Counted from the first letter of the stretch, positions 1-11,350 are shown. The stretch: 45,226 nucleotides of DNA from Fragilariopsis cylindrus CCMP1102 (GCA_900095095.1 FMBT01000579.1:1-45226), one strand, 5' to 3'. Notes: a model not told the origin generated them from the sequence alone. Numbers and translations: made by a program.

Positions 1-183
1 AGTTACTGGTACACCCTTGTTGATGGCTTGGAGGATCTTGACTGCCTTTAACCAGGCTAAGAAATATGGGGGATATTCCACTTCGGAAGGTGGAAGATCT
101 TCATCGACTTTATGGCCGAGGGGTAAAGGATGTCCATGAGGAATGGGAATAGCAATTGGTAAGATTACCAACTTCGGATTCAT
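1..183 (-). CDS. 5' part of an unidentified gene leaving the window
   Basis: On the minus strand an ATG at 183 opens a frame with no stop for 61 codons down to base 1, so the gene continues beyond the left edge. The encoded N-terminus is rich in Pro, Ile and Leu (it begins MNPKLVILPIAIP) and then becomes mixed and soluble-looking, with a run EDLPPSEVEYPP and a helix-like stretch around residues 45-58. I recognise no domain. It could be the first exon of an ordinary gene or the start of a gag-like retroelement reading frame, since the following 1.6 kb is repeat-rich and gene-free. No LTR ends or primer-binding site could be recognised. Coding status rests only on the open frame and protein-like composition. 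Confidence 0.35.
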   Translation of the reverse strand, partial: MNPKLVILPIAIPIPHGHPLPLGHKVDEDLPPSEVEYPPYFLAWLKAVKILQAINKGVPVT

Positions 184-801
184 TGTTTATCCATATATCT
201 ATCAGTATATATTGGTTAGACATCGACATTGACGTCGGAGTCGACGTCGGAGTCGACATAGACATCGATATTTACTATCGGTTTTGATTGCTGCGATTTG
301 TACATAGCTGAATGTAGTCTTTGAAAGAGGCATTAGGTCAGTTGTATCAGCATCGGTTTCTTCTACGATCGCGAACTTTGTCCGATGCAGTCTTCGTTTG
401 AAGAGCGCGATCGATCATCGAGTTGTTGTTTAAGGATGTAATCATGGTTGTGAAGGAATCCTCATATATGTTTGATTATATATATATATATATGATTCGG
501 CAATTATGAATAAAGTCACTTTTGTCGAATTTTGTATCGGAATAGTAAGTCGTGGTGACATGTGGTTCATCTTATATGTTTGGTGAATATTGTTACACTT
601 AGTGAATGTGACTTTCACGAATACTATGTACCTAAGCATTCCATTTGTTTGTGCTTGGTTCCAATTGCCTCGACTAGTCACTTCAACTCGGAAAGGAGAA
701 CATGTACTCCCTGAAAGCCAATGTTGGACTGTTCGTTAAGTAATTTTTGAAAGTTGAGTCAAGGTTCGCAGTCGAAGCATCAGTCACGAATCGCCACAGA
801 G

Positions 802-857
802 GATTCGTGAATTAGTTTTGCTAATAAACGATTCGTGATTAGTTTCGCTAATGAAAA
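802..857. repeat. Two-copy imperfect 28-bp tandem repeat
   Basis: GATTCGTGAATTAGTTTTGC (802-821, the copy runs to 829) is followed from 830 by GATTCGTGATTAGTTTCGC and a similar tail. A related CACGAATCG in the opposite orientation lies just upstream near 785, so the cluster can partly fold. Confidence 0.7.
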
Positions 858-934
858 ACTGTCGATTGACGATGGTGAAGATTGATCCTTGTAAGGAGTC
901 CTCAGATTTGGTTTTGTGAATCGCTAAGCGAAAC

Positions 935-1002
935 GTCGTGAGACAGGGTGTCGTGAGACGGTAGTCGTGAGACAGGGTGTCGTGAGACGGTAGTCGTGAG
1001 AC
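935..1002. repeat. Minisatellite of GTCGTGAGAC with alternating spacers
   Basis: Five copies of GTCGTGAGAC are separated alternately by AGGGT and GGTA. This makes an exact 29-bp higher-order unit present twice, plus a final half unit. Confidence 0.85.
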
Positions 1003-1800
1003 AAGAATATGGTGTAAATCGCATGTCTGATTATGGTAATACAGATATTTGTTACGATTATTGAGTTTTGTGTCATCTTTGTATTTGGACGTTAGTTGTT
1101 GTTTCGTGTTCGGTAGAACAGAAACAGTTGATATGTTGTCAACGAATTGGTTGTGAAACCTGTTTGTTACTGTTAAAGAAAAATCCCATGGTGAGATCCT
1201 GTTAGCTAGATTAGCTTGATAGGAATCGCACCCATGGAAACAGACATCAGAAGAAACAATGGAACGAGTGAGTTTACGTTCCGTCGTCTGATTTCCCTAT
1301 CCTTCCTCTCTTGGCGATTCTGCTTTGCCGGATCGTCATATCCTGTACCTTAAGGGTACTGCCTTACTCTACCTACGAATCTTATCTACGTATCCTACTA
1401 GTATGCTTCGTTGGTAACGGCGCGAATCTTCAAGCGTGGTTCGGGGTAAACGGACGGACTGTGATTGTCCTTCCGTTGCCTGTTGCCTGGAGTCTTGCAC
1501 TGTACGTATTTAAAAAGAATTTTTGACGCAGGATGAGAACAACTAACTGACTGTTCGTTGGCATGTTACTATCAAGAAGCACCGCCCATCACATCACAAC
1601 CGATCCTTTCTTTGCCTGAATTCTTGTCGATAGCCGTCAGTACAATCATTGCATTGCATTTTACTTTGTACATATATTATACTCTATAGAAAAATCAACC
1701 CTCGATTGTGATAACAGTAGTGTGATTTATGATTTGAGGTACCAACAGAACAAATCAGCAATAATAATACTACCAATACGGGTGCAATACAATATACAGT

Positions 1801-3654
1801 ATGACGACAACGGGAATGTTCAATAACAACGTGCTGCTGCTCATCACAGTGGTGGTGGCGGTTACAACAATGTCGACGACGATGAATAATAATAATAATA
1901 ATAATAGTAATAATGCTGCGATTTCTGTTTCTGCCTTTTCTCCGACGACGACGTACAACCGTAACCGTAACCGTAACCGTAACAGTAACAGTAACGCCAG
2001 AAGTAGCAGAAGCAGAAGCGACTCTATTATCGTATCCTCATCCTCATTATCCTCATCCTCCTCATCCTCATTATTACAAATGTCGTCGTCGTCGGAAGGT
2101 GGTGGTGGATATTATGTGGATATTAATGAACGATCACCACGGAATGTGGGTCCCTTTGATGACTGGACGACTAGTTGTGGAGTACAACGGTGCGAAGGTG
2201 GCTTTCGATTAGTACCCACCAATCCAACTGGTGATGATCAATACAATCAAGATGATATCTCGGTAATGACAGATATTGATTTACCAGCAGGACAACCAGT
2301 CTTGTCGATACCAGCGAATATGATCTTATCGTCCACCACCAGTCGGATCGAATTAGAAGAATTAGGTGATTCATTAGATGTCAATACCGACGATGCGGAG
2401 TGTAGTATACGAAAGGCTGTGGATTTATTACAACGATTAGGTGCTGGTGATACAGTACCAAAATTTTATTTATTTTTAAAAGTTCTACTGGAATATTCAC
2501 GTGGTATTGAGTCACCCTATTATCCCTGGTTAGATTCCTTACCACGATTATATTATAATTCCGTTTCCATGACTGATTCTTGTTACGAATGCTTACCACC
2601 ACTGGTTTTTCAATTGTCCAGACGAGAACGTGTCAAATTTGATAACTTTTATGATGCAATCCAACTTATTGATTCAAGAATTTTTAATAATAATGAATTA
2701 AAGACCGATAAAGATCATGTGATCAAATGGGCCTTTAATGTAGTACATACACGATGCTTTTCCGGTAATCGGAATGGTAATAATAGTAGTAGTCAGCAGG
2801 GTGGTAAATTTAATGGTGTGGGTGAAGGTGGAACAGGTGGGGAAGAACAAAAAATTGTACCGATGGCGGATATGGTACGTTAATATAGTATATGTGTGTG
2901 TTTTTGTTTTTGCTTTCGTTTTTGTTCTTTTTGTTTTGAGCCTGCCAACCCCATTCTTATCAAATATTTTTCTTTCCTTTCATCTTTACTTGTACATAAT
3001 CAATCAATCGTAATCGCAAATCGCAAATCGTCGTTCATGCAGTTCAATCACGGAACAGAAACTGATGTCGAATTATCATACGATGAGGAAGGGAATTGTA
3101 ATGTGTTTACTACACATGACGTACCAGCTGGGTCTCCCCTACGAATTTCGTATGGTTGTCCAACAAATCCATCGGAATTTTTTGCGACATACGGATTTTT
3201 AGATGAAACATCCCCAGCAACATTTTGTAAAATTATGAACATCCAACCAACACCAGAATTAAAAACAATTGGACTGGATTTTTCACGGATGCTGTTTTAT
3301 AAAGATACGGGTGATATATCGGGTGAGGTATGGGATGTTATTTTATATTCAAAAGTATTAATGAATGATTTAGAAACGAAACGTGCATTTTATGAAGCTC
3401 ATGTGAATGGTGATACGGAAACAAAGAATGCGATACATCAGCAATACGTCGGACAAACGTCAAGGGAATTAAAGAGTCACGTGGATACATTCTTAGAACA
3501 GCTGGATATGTTATCAGCTAGAGCGGAGGATAAGGAATTGAGTGAACATCCTCGATTGCCATTAATTTTACGTCATAATGATTTTGTCAAATCGACATTT
3601 CAAAATGTTAAATCAAGATTAGATCCAATGGTGGAAGAATTACAGCAGCAGTAA
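1801..3654 (+). CDS. SET-domain lysine methyltransferase (Rubisco LSMT/SETD family), two exons, probably plastid-targeted
   Basis: Predicted to transfer methyl groups from S-adenosylmethionine to lysine side chains. Exon 1 is 1801-2874 and exon 2 is 3043-3654. The 168-nt intron has GTACGT donor and CAG acceptor and is phase 0, giving 561 residues. The splice joins VPMADM to FNHGTE, rebuilding the family's signature (P)MADM.NH at residues 353-361. ISYG (393-396) and YGF (408-410) complete the SET core, preceded by an N-SET segment with aGqpvlsiPanmils and WAFNVVHTRCF. The C-terminal ~140 residues fit a LSMT substrate-binding domain. The N-terminus has a hydrophobic stretch (10-21), a poly-Asn run and SVSA|FSP with Phe46, resembling the diatom ASAF plastid motif. 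Residues 46-110 are low-complexity Arg/Asn/Ser. Class is confident; substrate and plastid location are inferred. Confidence 0.9.
2875..3042 (+). other. Intron of the SET-domain gene
   Basis: GT-AG intron of 168 nt, T-rich in its first two thirds, acceptor TTCATGCAG. Removing it restores an uninterrupted SET motif across the junction, which supports both splice sites. Confidence 0.88.
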
Positions 3655-4318
3655 CAGCAGAACAAAAAGAATATGACAATGAAAAGTGAAATCTATCTAA
3701 GGAAAAAAAACGTCGAACGTTTGATTTAGTTTATCACCAGCAAGATGGTTCAGAAGAAAACGATCAACAACTGAATGTGATACAGTTAGTTTGGTAGTGA
3801 TGGAGGTAGTATGCACAGAAAGTGATATTCTGACAGTACATCTATGCACTACTGTACTATAACCAGCATAGCATTCTGTCAATAAAGCTATATGGAATAA
3901 ATAATGTAGGGAACTTAACAAATCAGAGGAAGAATAATAATATTAACTTGTCTTATTTTTCTTAATTGCTCATGATATGGTAATTTCTCTTTCAGCTCAA
4001 TCGACGACATAGATTTCCCCGCTTCTACTGATTAGATCAATACAACCAATGAGTCCAAATGAAGTGATGATTAAATACAAGGAAAATGGACTAAAGTTGT
4101 GCAGTTTATCTTGGTATGTTTGGTAGTTTTCTGTTGAGGTGTGAATACATATTGAGAATCTCGAATTTTGACACATCACGAGAAGTGCAGAAGACATAAG
4201 AAATACGTAACGAATAAATGAACTACACGATGACGATGGGTTAGGGTTGTGTCTCTTAATATTATACTACTAAATAGAATAGTTGGTTTTATCTTTAAGA
4301 GCAGTAAAAGGGGCGCCA
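3655..4318. other. Intergenic spacer between convergent genes
   Basis: 3'-flanking sequence of the SET gene and of the minus-strand MYND gene. Short open frames here have no protein-like character; no RNA gene or repeat of note. Confidence 0.6.
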
Positions 4319-5281
4319 TTACCATTGGGTATGTTGGACTTGTTTTTCACACATTGCTATGACTACTGTTCCATCACTCCTTGCACCACGAAATATACGT
4401 GGGTCATTTTGCATTCCCTCATGCTGAATGAAAAGATTTTCCGGTATTTCTTCTGGGTGTTTTTCGTGGTCGAGACCCAATTTATATCGCAACTTTTCCA
4501 ATGCCAGGATATCAGTATCATGATCTCCTCGAATTCCTGCATTTCGTATTTCCTTCGCATACGGCTTGTGATACTTATTCAAGGTATGTAATTGCTTACA
4601 TTCTCCTCTGTGATTGTATTTATTCCAATGAAGGGTTTGACATTCTTCACTGCAGTAACAATAAAAATTGCATCCCTCGCATTGTTGTAACGCTAATGTG
4701 CTGGTATCTGTTTTCGAACAAATAGCACATTCTCGCATGAGACGATCTTTATATCCTTTCGTATGCGGAAGCTTTTTACCATATCCATATCTTACGGCCA
4801 TTTCTATCCAGTAGAATTGCAAAGCTTTTGCCGGTTTGTAGGAACTACCTCCCGCCAATTGCATTGCACATTGACAACTTCCCCGAATCGCTCCTTCTAA
4901 AAAAAAGGTGATGGCAAATATACAGCGACCAAGTCCATGCATTTGCATAAATTTACCCGCACCATGTATACTATGCACGCAATTATGTTCTGTGACGCCT
5001 CGTTTGTATAACTCATATATTTCCCTTTTTCCAATGCTCTTAATGTTCGCAATTACTTGAGCATATTCAACCGATACCGGAAACTCACCGTCCAAATAAA
5101 ACAGATAGTCCTGATGATCAACACCTGTTGGTAATGCCGTTGATACTGCTTTTGATACTACTTTTGCTTTGGCCGTTGCAGTAACTGATATTGCTTTTGC
5201 CGTTGATGTAACTGCCACCGATGGTGGATCGTCTTTAATTCTGCGTTTTTTCTCTTCACGCAATTTTTGTTTTCGTCCCAT
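4319..5281 (-). CDS. MYND-type zinc-finger protein
   Basis: About 320 residues from the ATG at 5281. The frame is open a further 78 codons upstream to an ATG at 5515, but MGRKQKLREEKKRR is a natural lysine/arginine-rich start and the upstream part is poorly protein-like. The central region (around residues 95-180) is helical and repeat-like, reminiscent of Sel1/TPR-type cores in algal MYND proteins (inference). The MYND finger follows: CAICSKTD, then CEGCNFYCYCSEECQTLHW, then H..EC, giving the expected C-x2-C ... C-x2-C ... C-x3-C ... H-x3-C ligands. The C-terminal 80 residues have no known domain. MYND fingers bind proline-rich partners, so a protein-interaction or regulatory role is likely, but no enzymatic domain is visible. 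The gene is convergent with the SET gene. Confidence 0.8.
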   Translation of the reverse strand: MGRKQKLREEKKRRIKDDPPSVAVTSTAKAISVTATAKAKVVSKAVSTALPTGVDHQDYLFYLDGEFPVSVEYAQVIANIKSIGKREIYELYKRGVTEHNCVHSIHGAGKFMQMHGLGRCIFAITFFLEGAIRGSCQCAMQLAGGSSYKPAKALQFYWIEMAVRYGYGKKLPHTKGYKDRLMRECAICSKTDTSTLALQQCEGCNFYCYCSEECQTLHWNKYNHRGECKQLHTLNKYHKPYAKEIRNAGIRGDHDTDILALEKLRYKLGLDHEKHPEEIPENLFIQHEGMQNDPRIFRGARSDGTVVIAMCEKQVQHTQW

Positions 5282-7661
5282 ATTTTTAGAAGCGCTTTTG
5301 TTGTTGCTGCTGTTCTTCGCTATTGCATACCGTAGCTTGTTGTCTATTAGCTGCCTGTATTTTATTGTGCTGAGTCGAGCGAGTCTCTCATAATAGGTCG
5401 TGTATTTGTGTATTCTTCTAAAACAAGAAAGAAAGATATGAAAACGAAGGCATTTTATATTATTTCTATCCGCTTTTTTGAACGCGATCCAAAAACATTC
5501 ATGCACTATTATCACCGCTCACCTTTTACGTTTGATATTTTTTTTGTATCAAATACCGTACAGAAAGTGTTACTTCGAAGTACTCAATTGATAATTACCT
5601 TCGCAAGATTGTTCGTTACTTGAAGTACAAAGGTCAACAACAATAGGTACCATACGCGACGCCTCCTACTTCATCCTACTTTAAGCACTATTCATTTTAA
5701 TTATACAACAGCCCTCTCTAATTCGCTAATCCATAACGTGATGAGCGCGGAGACGATGAAGATAATTGAGAGAAAAAATTACTACCGCCACGCACAACAA
5801 GTGTACTCTTAATACGCTTGTACAGAGCTAAATACAGTGCTAATTTCAGACACGTACTTTGTGTGTTTTTACTGAAAATGGTTATCCTCAAGAGAAGCAC
5901 AGTGCAGGTTGTCCCTAACCACCTGGTAGGTCCTATAATAATCAGCTTTTATATACATACATTAGTAGGTAGCTACTCCAACAGAAAGATTTTGTACAAT
6001 GTATGATTTGTTTGTTGTTGTGCTAGCATTTATCTTATACATAATACCAGCACTATGCACACAAGGATGGAATGAATATAATAAGATAAGGTAGTCCCCA
6101 TCCCCATGCATCCGCATGTATAAACATGTATAATTATTTTTTATCCACTTACTTTTAGACTAGTCCATTGTTATGTGGTGTAAAGGCAGGAAGGTAGACT
6201 TGTTGTTTTGAACATAACAAAACAAAACAAAAAGATAAAATATAAAATATAAAACTGTAAAAATTACACTAACTAACGACAAAATAAACTTGCAATCACA
6301 AGGTCTCAAACTGCTGCCATACAGCTTTGACGTGTGCTGCTAACCACCAACAACAAGCTGGACCACTAACTAGTGATGCTGCCATTATCGAGAAAATTTA
6401 GAGTAATTATACTACAATTTTGATCATGGAAGCAGAAATTGTCGAGATTGAGTCCTATTTTTCACTCCAAGCTTTTTTGGTAGGTCACCTGACGCAAAGT
6501 TCAAAAGAATGATGACAATTTGAGGGGTGTAACACACCAAAATGGTACTAGTGATCTCACTAGCATTATCATTGTGGGGGGAGTAGTGTAACAATATTGA
6601 AGCATCATGATTGGCTACTTTGATTAAATCTAGTCTTGGTTGAAGTTGAAGTTGTGATACGATAGACTGAGAACAGAATAGTTGCAATTTATCCTATTGT
6701 TTTTACTACTGCAGTACCAAAATACTGCAGCGCACAATTGTGGAAGAGGGGAGGAGAGCAAGGCACTTAGTATTCTTGTTCTGTTCTGTTCTGTCCTTCT
6801 GTCCTCTCCATTATCTTTTTTTTTGGGTCTATTGTTGGTTAGTTAATTGATTTATCAGTTGCTTCTTCTTGTTGTTGTTGTTTTGTTCTAATGTGAGTTT
6901 TCTGACTCGACAACATGGCAGCATGATATGATGATGTGTGAATCCTAATTTTAGCTCCTAGAGAGTCTCATAAGACATCCCCTGTATCACCTATCCTAAG
7001 TAATTCTACTCACGAACTTAAATGCAAACAGCCAAAACATGGCAGCCTACAGGGATTTAAATATTCAGTGTCCTACCTACTGTCTGTCATGTCATTACTA
7101 CTGGGATAAAATCCTAACAACAATAGAGTAGCATATGAACTGTTTGTTTTGCTATTATTATCTCTCTCAAATGAACAAGAAGAACAACAACAACCTCAAA
7201 TATTTTCAGTACCTCCCCTCCCCTCTAAATATATTAACTGGCACAGTGTATATTGAGGCATACAACTGTGCTATCTAGGTAGGACTTGACAATGTGGAAT
7301 GAATCCCTTGTCTATCTGTGTGACTATCCATGAAATTATCCACTGGTGGTTGTATACCAGTTTGAACTTTATATGGGACCTATGTGTATATAATATATTA
7401 TTTCTAATAAACAATATCTACAGTATTTTATTTCTAATAGAACAGAATCTAGCTAGTGGTAGTAGTGGTAGTCTCAAGATTATTGGAACAAACCAATTAT
7501 TCTATGGATCTGAATGTTATTCGAGTTTTCGTGTACTGTACATGAAGTCGCAACTTTATTCCTGCCGTTAGTATTCATTGGATAGATAATAAATATATGA
7601 ACAGTAATAAAAAGTTCACAAGGTGATCATCGTGGTCTTTTTTTTTCTTATTATTCTTTTT
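5282..7661. other. Long gene-poor spacer
   Basis: No gene could be supported in 2.4 kb. Short open frames of 60-95 codons exist on both strands (for example 5718-5900 and 6424-6687, minus) without recognisable motifs. The stretch around 6300-7500 has a different texture from its surroundings: fewer trinucleotide repeats, and recurring words such as CATGGCAGC and TACCTACTG. It may be an old mobile-element insertion, but no terminal repeats or protein remnants were found. Confidence 0.5.
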
Positions 7662-8970
7662 CTATACAATTTTTGCATTATCGATTTGTGTTTCAAGTAT
7701 TAGATCATTATTTTCCTGAGATGTATCAGTGTGTCCTGCTGCTGCTTTGTCTTCTTCTTCTTCTTTGTGCGAACCATAGATCGGATTAGCTTTGGGTGTA
7801 ATACAAAGTAAAATACCACATCCAAGATAGATGAGGGATGCAATTAAATTATAACTTGCACCTTGTCCCCATGTACAACTGGTACCGAATGGTATTAATT
7901 CCACAAAACCGGGGACGGAGTCTGTAATATTAGGCCGGTTGGTTGCAAAGTTATCAATATTTTCTTTCATAGCAGTATCCATTGTAAAATCTGATTTCGG
8001 ATCCGAATCCAATTTTTCGACAAGATCAACAACAGATGTTATATTATCAAATTGATTTTGTAAATCAGCGGAATGAAAATAATTTCCACATCCTTCCATA
8101 CCAAATAATGAATATACGGCACTGGATTTACATTACCATATAATGTTGTAGTGTACGTATAGAGTGTGTCGTTGAATTGAACGAAAGAACGTAGAAAACA
8201 TTTAGTTTAAGTTGTTTGCGTGTTTTAAGTGAGTGATACGACTCAACAGATAAATAATAAACAATTCCGTAAACGAAATGTAAGTAAGTACTTACAGTCC
8301 AGTAGTCCACGAAATGAAGAATGCGAGACCTTGTAATTTATTACCACAACAAATTTTACATTTAAGACATTCGGTTAATACTAGTAACATTGCGATTGCA
8401 CCTGCTATCATTGACGTGATATGACATATTCTTGCACTATGTAATACAGTATCATGATCATGTAATGCATCATATTTACCATCTAAGCATTCTTCATTCA
8501 GTCCAATTTTCCATAATCCAAAATCAATTGTATCTTTATCATCTTCAGAACTTTTAGAAACAAATGTACATGATACTGTATTAATTAATTGAAATACCAA
8601 CTGCAATATATACAGTAAAGTAAACCAACCCAAATTGAGAAAAGGTACAGAAAAAATGTACAGAATACGACAATATGAAAGTAAGTTGGTGGGTGTTTTG
8701 TAGTTCTACAGTTGTCATAGTATAACGATTGAACTATGATGCATCGTAAGCTCATCGATGGTACTGTAAGCGATTGAATTGAAATTCGAATTCGAAATCG
8801 ACTCGAATTGAAATCGAATGAATCAAATGACTCGACGACAACTTTTGTATGAAGGAAAAAAACAAAACTAAACACACACAATCAATACGAATGAACGTAG
8901 CGTAACGTACCGCTACACTACACGATCCAACGATAATAAATCTGAAAAGATTACCAATAGTACCAAACAT
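7662..8970 (-). CDS. Four-TM (claudin/PMP22-like tetraspan) membrane protein, three exons
   Basis: Exons on the minus strand are 8911-8970, 8296-8600 and 7662-8121. Donors are GTACGT and GTAAGT; acceptors are TTGCAG and ATCCAG. The joined frame is 274 residues. Hydrophobic segments lie near residues 8-25, 75-96 (ITSMIAGAIAMLLVL), 105-125 (QGLAFFISWTTGLAVYSLFG, which spans the second junction) and 222-243 (YNLIASLIYLGCGILLC). The first extracellular-type loop holds FGLWKIG and two cysteines, as in the GLW-C pattern of claudin-fold proteins. A second loop of ~95 polar residues follows TM3, and the cytoplasmic tail is short, acidic and Lys/Glu-rich. The layout suggests a plasma- or endomembrane structural tetraspan. 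Family membership is inferred from topology, not identity. Confidence 0.78.
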
Positions 8971-9535
8971 TTTCTTTTCTTGTTGTCTTTTAGTTGAAAT
9001 GTATTTTAATGTCAAGTCATGAGCTACTACGGTACCATAATGCAATAACTTTGCATGTTAGACGAGATGACGAGGAATGAAGCAAAAAAAAAAAAAAAAA
9101 AAAAAAAATTCTTTAGAATTCATATCTTTATTTTCAGCGCGCGAACGAAGATTGTGAACATAAAATAAATTAATACCGGTAATGAAGGATATTTTAGAGA
9201 CCATTTATCTGAAAAGGTTAAGGATAAACTTTGGGGGAGTCTGTACGTTTGTACGTCGCCACGAAACTTTTAAAAAGATCCAAACAAGCAATACTGACAA
9301 AAATGACGAGATGCTTGATGTACATACCTACACCGGTACAACAGACCATGATCATGAACAAACAATAGCACAACATTACTATATCATCCAATAGCGGCAT
9401 CATTCCCTCTCGCGTTCATTCAAGTTTATAAAACGATAAGATTATAATAACATTCTACATCCTCTAATTTTGTTTCAAATTACACTAATTACATTTTGAA
9501 ATTGAATTTAAAATTTATATCATCATTACAACATC
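8971..9535. other. Spacer between divergent genes, with a long poly-A
   Basis: Holds 25 consecutive A residues (9084-9108) and otherwise nothing recognised. It would contain the promoters of the tetraspan gene (minus) and of the small membrane protein (plus). Confidence 0.6.
9084..9108. repeat. Poly-A tract of 25 nt
   Basis: Uninterrupted homopolymer between two divergent genes. It could be a nucleosome-excluding promoter tract or the tail of a retroposed sequence. No matching element was found beside it. Confidence 0.9.
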
Positions 9536-9673
9536 ATGGCGTCTTATACTGAAACGTTCTTATTTGGAATTGTTATGGTCCATGTACTAGCTTTTGTTGC
9601 ATGGATAGTTTATGTTTCACGTGAGGTACAAGTTAGTAATCAAGAAAAAGAATTAAGAAAGAAAATTGAATAA
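9536..9673 (+). CDS. 45-residue single-pass membrane protein
   Basis: ATG in good context (AACATCATGG) opens a frame of 45 codons ending in TAA at 9671. The protein has one strong hydrophobic helix (about residues 8-27, FLFGIVMVHVLAFVAWIVYV) followed by a charged amphipathic tail ending in EKELRKKIE. This is a typical layout for tiny ER or mitochondrial inner-membrane subunits, such as OST4-like or respiratory-complex accessory subunits, but I cannot assign it to any of these. The sequence composition is protein-like and the spacers around it are clearly non-coding, which supports a real gene. An additional upstream non-coding exon cannot be excluded. Confidence 0.55.
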   Translation: MASYTETFLFGIVMVHVLAFVAWIVYVSREVQVSNQEKELRKKIE

Positions 9674-10252
9674 ATGTAAATGAAAAACGAATATTTAAAA
9701 CGGAATTGAATTTAAATTTGAATTTAAACTTAGATTAAATGAACGAGGAGGAAGGAGGTAGGAGGAGAAATACAAACTAAATCAATAATGTAAAACGATG
9801 ACCGAACGAATCGACGATGTATGGGATAAAGATGCACGACGATTGCAAAAAATGAAGATTGTAATATTGTTAACATCATGGACGAATTGAATGGAATCGA
9901 ATCTAATCGAATCCAGTTATTTAATGACATAAATAATGAATGTCGCACATTTAGTAAGCACATGCGTTGTGTTGCATGGGCAGGCGGCACTGCATACTTG
10001 TAGACTTACTTTTTTCACCCATGATGAAGATCAAATTCATCATCCACAGACATTATTATTATGAATAAAGACGACAGTCAATAGAAACAAAAGAAGAAAG
10101 AATCATAAGTACTGCATTCTATCATCATTATAACTTCTAAAAATACAATGCAATACAATACAGAACTTCCGTCCGCTAATTCTTCTCTCTACTGTAGAGT
10201 TATCTATTTATATTAGCTGCACTCATACATACTAACATGCAAATCATCATCA
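9674..10252. other. Intergenic spacer
   Basis: AT-rich sequence with several GAATTGAATTTAAATTTGAATTT-type simple patterns just after the small gene (about 9700-9740) and an open minus frame without motifs. Nothing else was seen. Confidence 0.55.
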
Positions 10253-11350
10253 ATGTCTCTTTTCTCCTTTGACACCGTCAATAATGACGACGGCATTACA
10301 TTGATGCGGTGAGTGATGGCGAATGACAGATTCCATGCCAATGCTCTTTATATGTGCCACGTGAAAGCGGTGCCGTGACGGTCTGTCGAACTCGCAGTAA
10401 CGATGGTGAATGGAAAGCGAGAAGAAATTTCAGTTCAAACTGGTAAGGCAAGAAAAGGGGAGGGACGAGGTCATGTCACTGTCTGTATAATGTTACAGGA
10501 CTAACACATACACAATCTATTATGATATATAGGATTCTACTAGCTAGAAGGTTAATACAGTGGCGTAGCTGTTTGAGTCAAGCCAAGTCAAGTCAAGTCG
10601 TCGTCAAGAAGTAGATATAATAAGAATGTATAATCATATACTACTCACATTATTTATAAAATACCTATTACTTGTAGCATCGTCTATAGGAGGACTGCAC
10701 GCATCTAATGCAAAACGAGAAATCGGGTTGCACTAGCAAAATTACGAGAGCAACTCCAAACGCCGCCGTCCTTCCAGAAATTCCAACGAGCTACTCCTAA
10801 ATCTGGTCTTGCCACGCCTAATATGCATAGGTACACCAATCCTCCAAGAACCCCAAATCTAGATGGGTGTTTTGGTAATGGCAACGTTGTCCTCGACGAT
10901 AATGTTGACAACAGCACCAGCGATGACGACAAACGCGGCCTCAGAGACAACTTCTCGTCACCTATTCCAGGTACCCTCCAACATGATGAGGGGAGCTCCC
11001 AAGATTATGGCAACCATAACAATGTCCTCAACAACGATGAGGAGTCAGCTCAAGAAGATAATGACGATGAAGACGAAGTTCAAGATCAACAACAAGAAGA
11101 ACAACCTGAAGTTGAAGAACAAGCAACAGGATTATCAATGCCCAAAGAGAACAACTTCCTTTCCTCTTTCCCTAACACCACAGGACTCTCCGATGAATTT
11201 GTTGCTGCTCATCGGAACAGTTTGAATAACAGACCTGATGACTCATCCACAAGAGAAACTATTACAGAAGGGGCAGATGAAATTGGGAAACTAGCGGCTG
11301 CGGCTGTGAATGATTATGATTTAGGTGGATTAACAGGATCCAAGCTATAA
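10253..11350 (+). CDS. Acidic low-complexity protein, probably two exons
   Basis: A long open frame without stop runs from 10721 to 11350; its first in-frame ATG is at 10823. The segment before that ATG already reads as protein (VALAKLREQLQTPPSFQKF), so translation probably begins upstream. A candidate first exon at 10253-10308 (MSLFSFDTVNNDDGITLM) ends in CG before a GTGAGT donor. Joined to an acceptor ACGAG at 10718-10719, it continues in phase with RNRVALAKLRE, giving about 228 residues. The polypyrimidine tract at that acceptor is poor and the intron (411 nt) is long, so the first exon is tentative. The body is rich in Asp, Glu, Asn and Gln (residues ~100-150), with a C-terminal LAAAAVNDYDLGG segment. 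No domain recognised. Confidence 0.5.

Larger units (their letters stand above)
184..1800. other. Gene-free, repeat-rich spacer
   Basis: No convincing gene. It holds a (TA)n tract near 477-492, a 28-bp imperfect tandem repeat (802-857), an alternating GTCGTGAGAC minisatellite (935-1002), and a somewhat more GC-rich stretch around 1260-1530 with a short open frame but no recognisable protein. Confidence 0.6.

Noticed and set aside
1311..1526. Hydrophobic 71-codon open frame
   Set aside because: It starts at a TTG, has no recognisable features and no support from neighbours.
1970..2000. CCGTAA repeats resembling telomeric sequence
   Set aside because: They are inside the SET gene in frame (Asn-Arg codons) and do not match the usual TTAGGG/CCCTAA unit.
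6300..7500. Suspected mobile element from its different sequence texture
   Set aside because: No terminal repeats, target-site duplication or transposon protein remnants could be identified, so it is described only as spacer.
7299..7571. 90-codon plus-strand open frame in the long spacer
   Set aside because: Composition is that of random AT-rich DNA, with no motif and no plausible splice partners.
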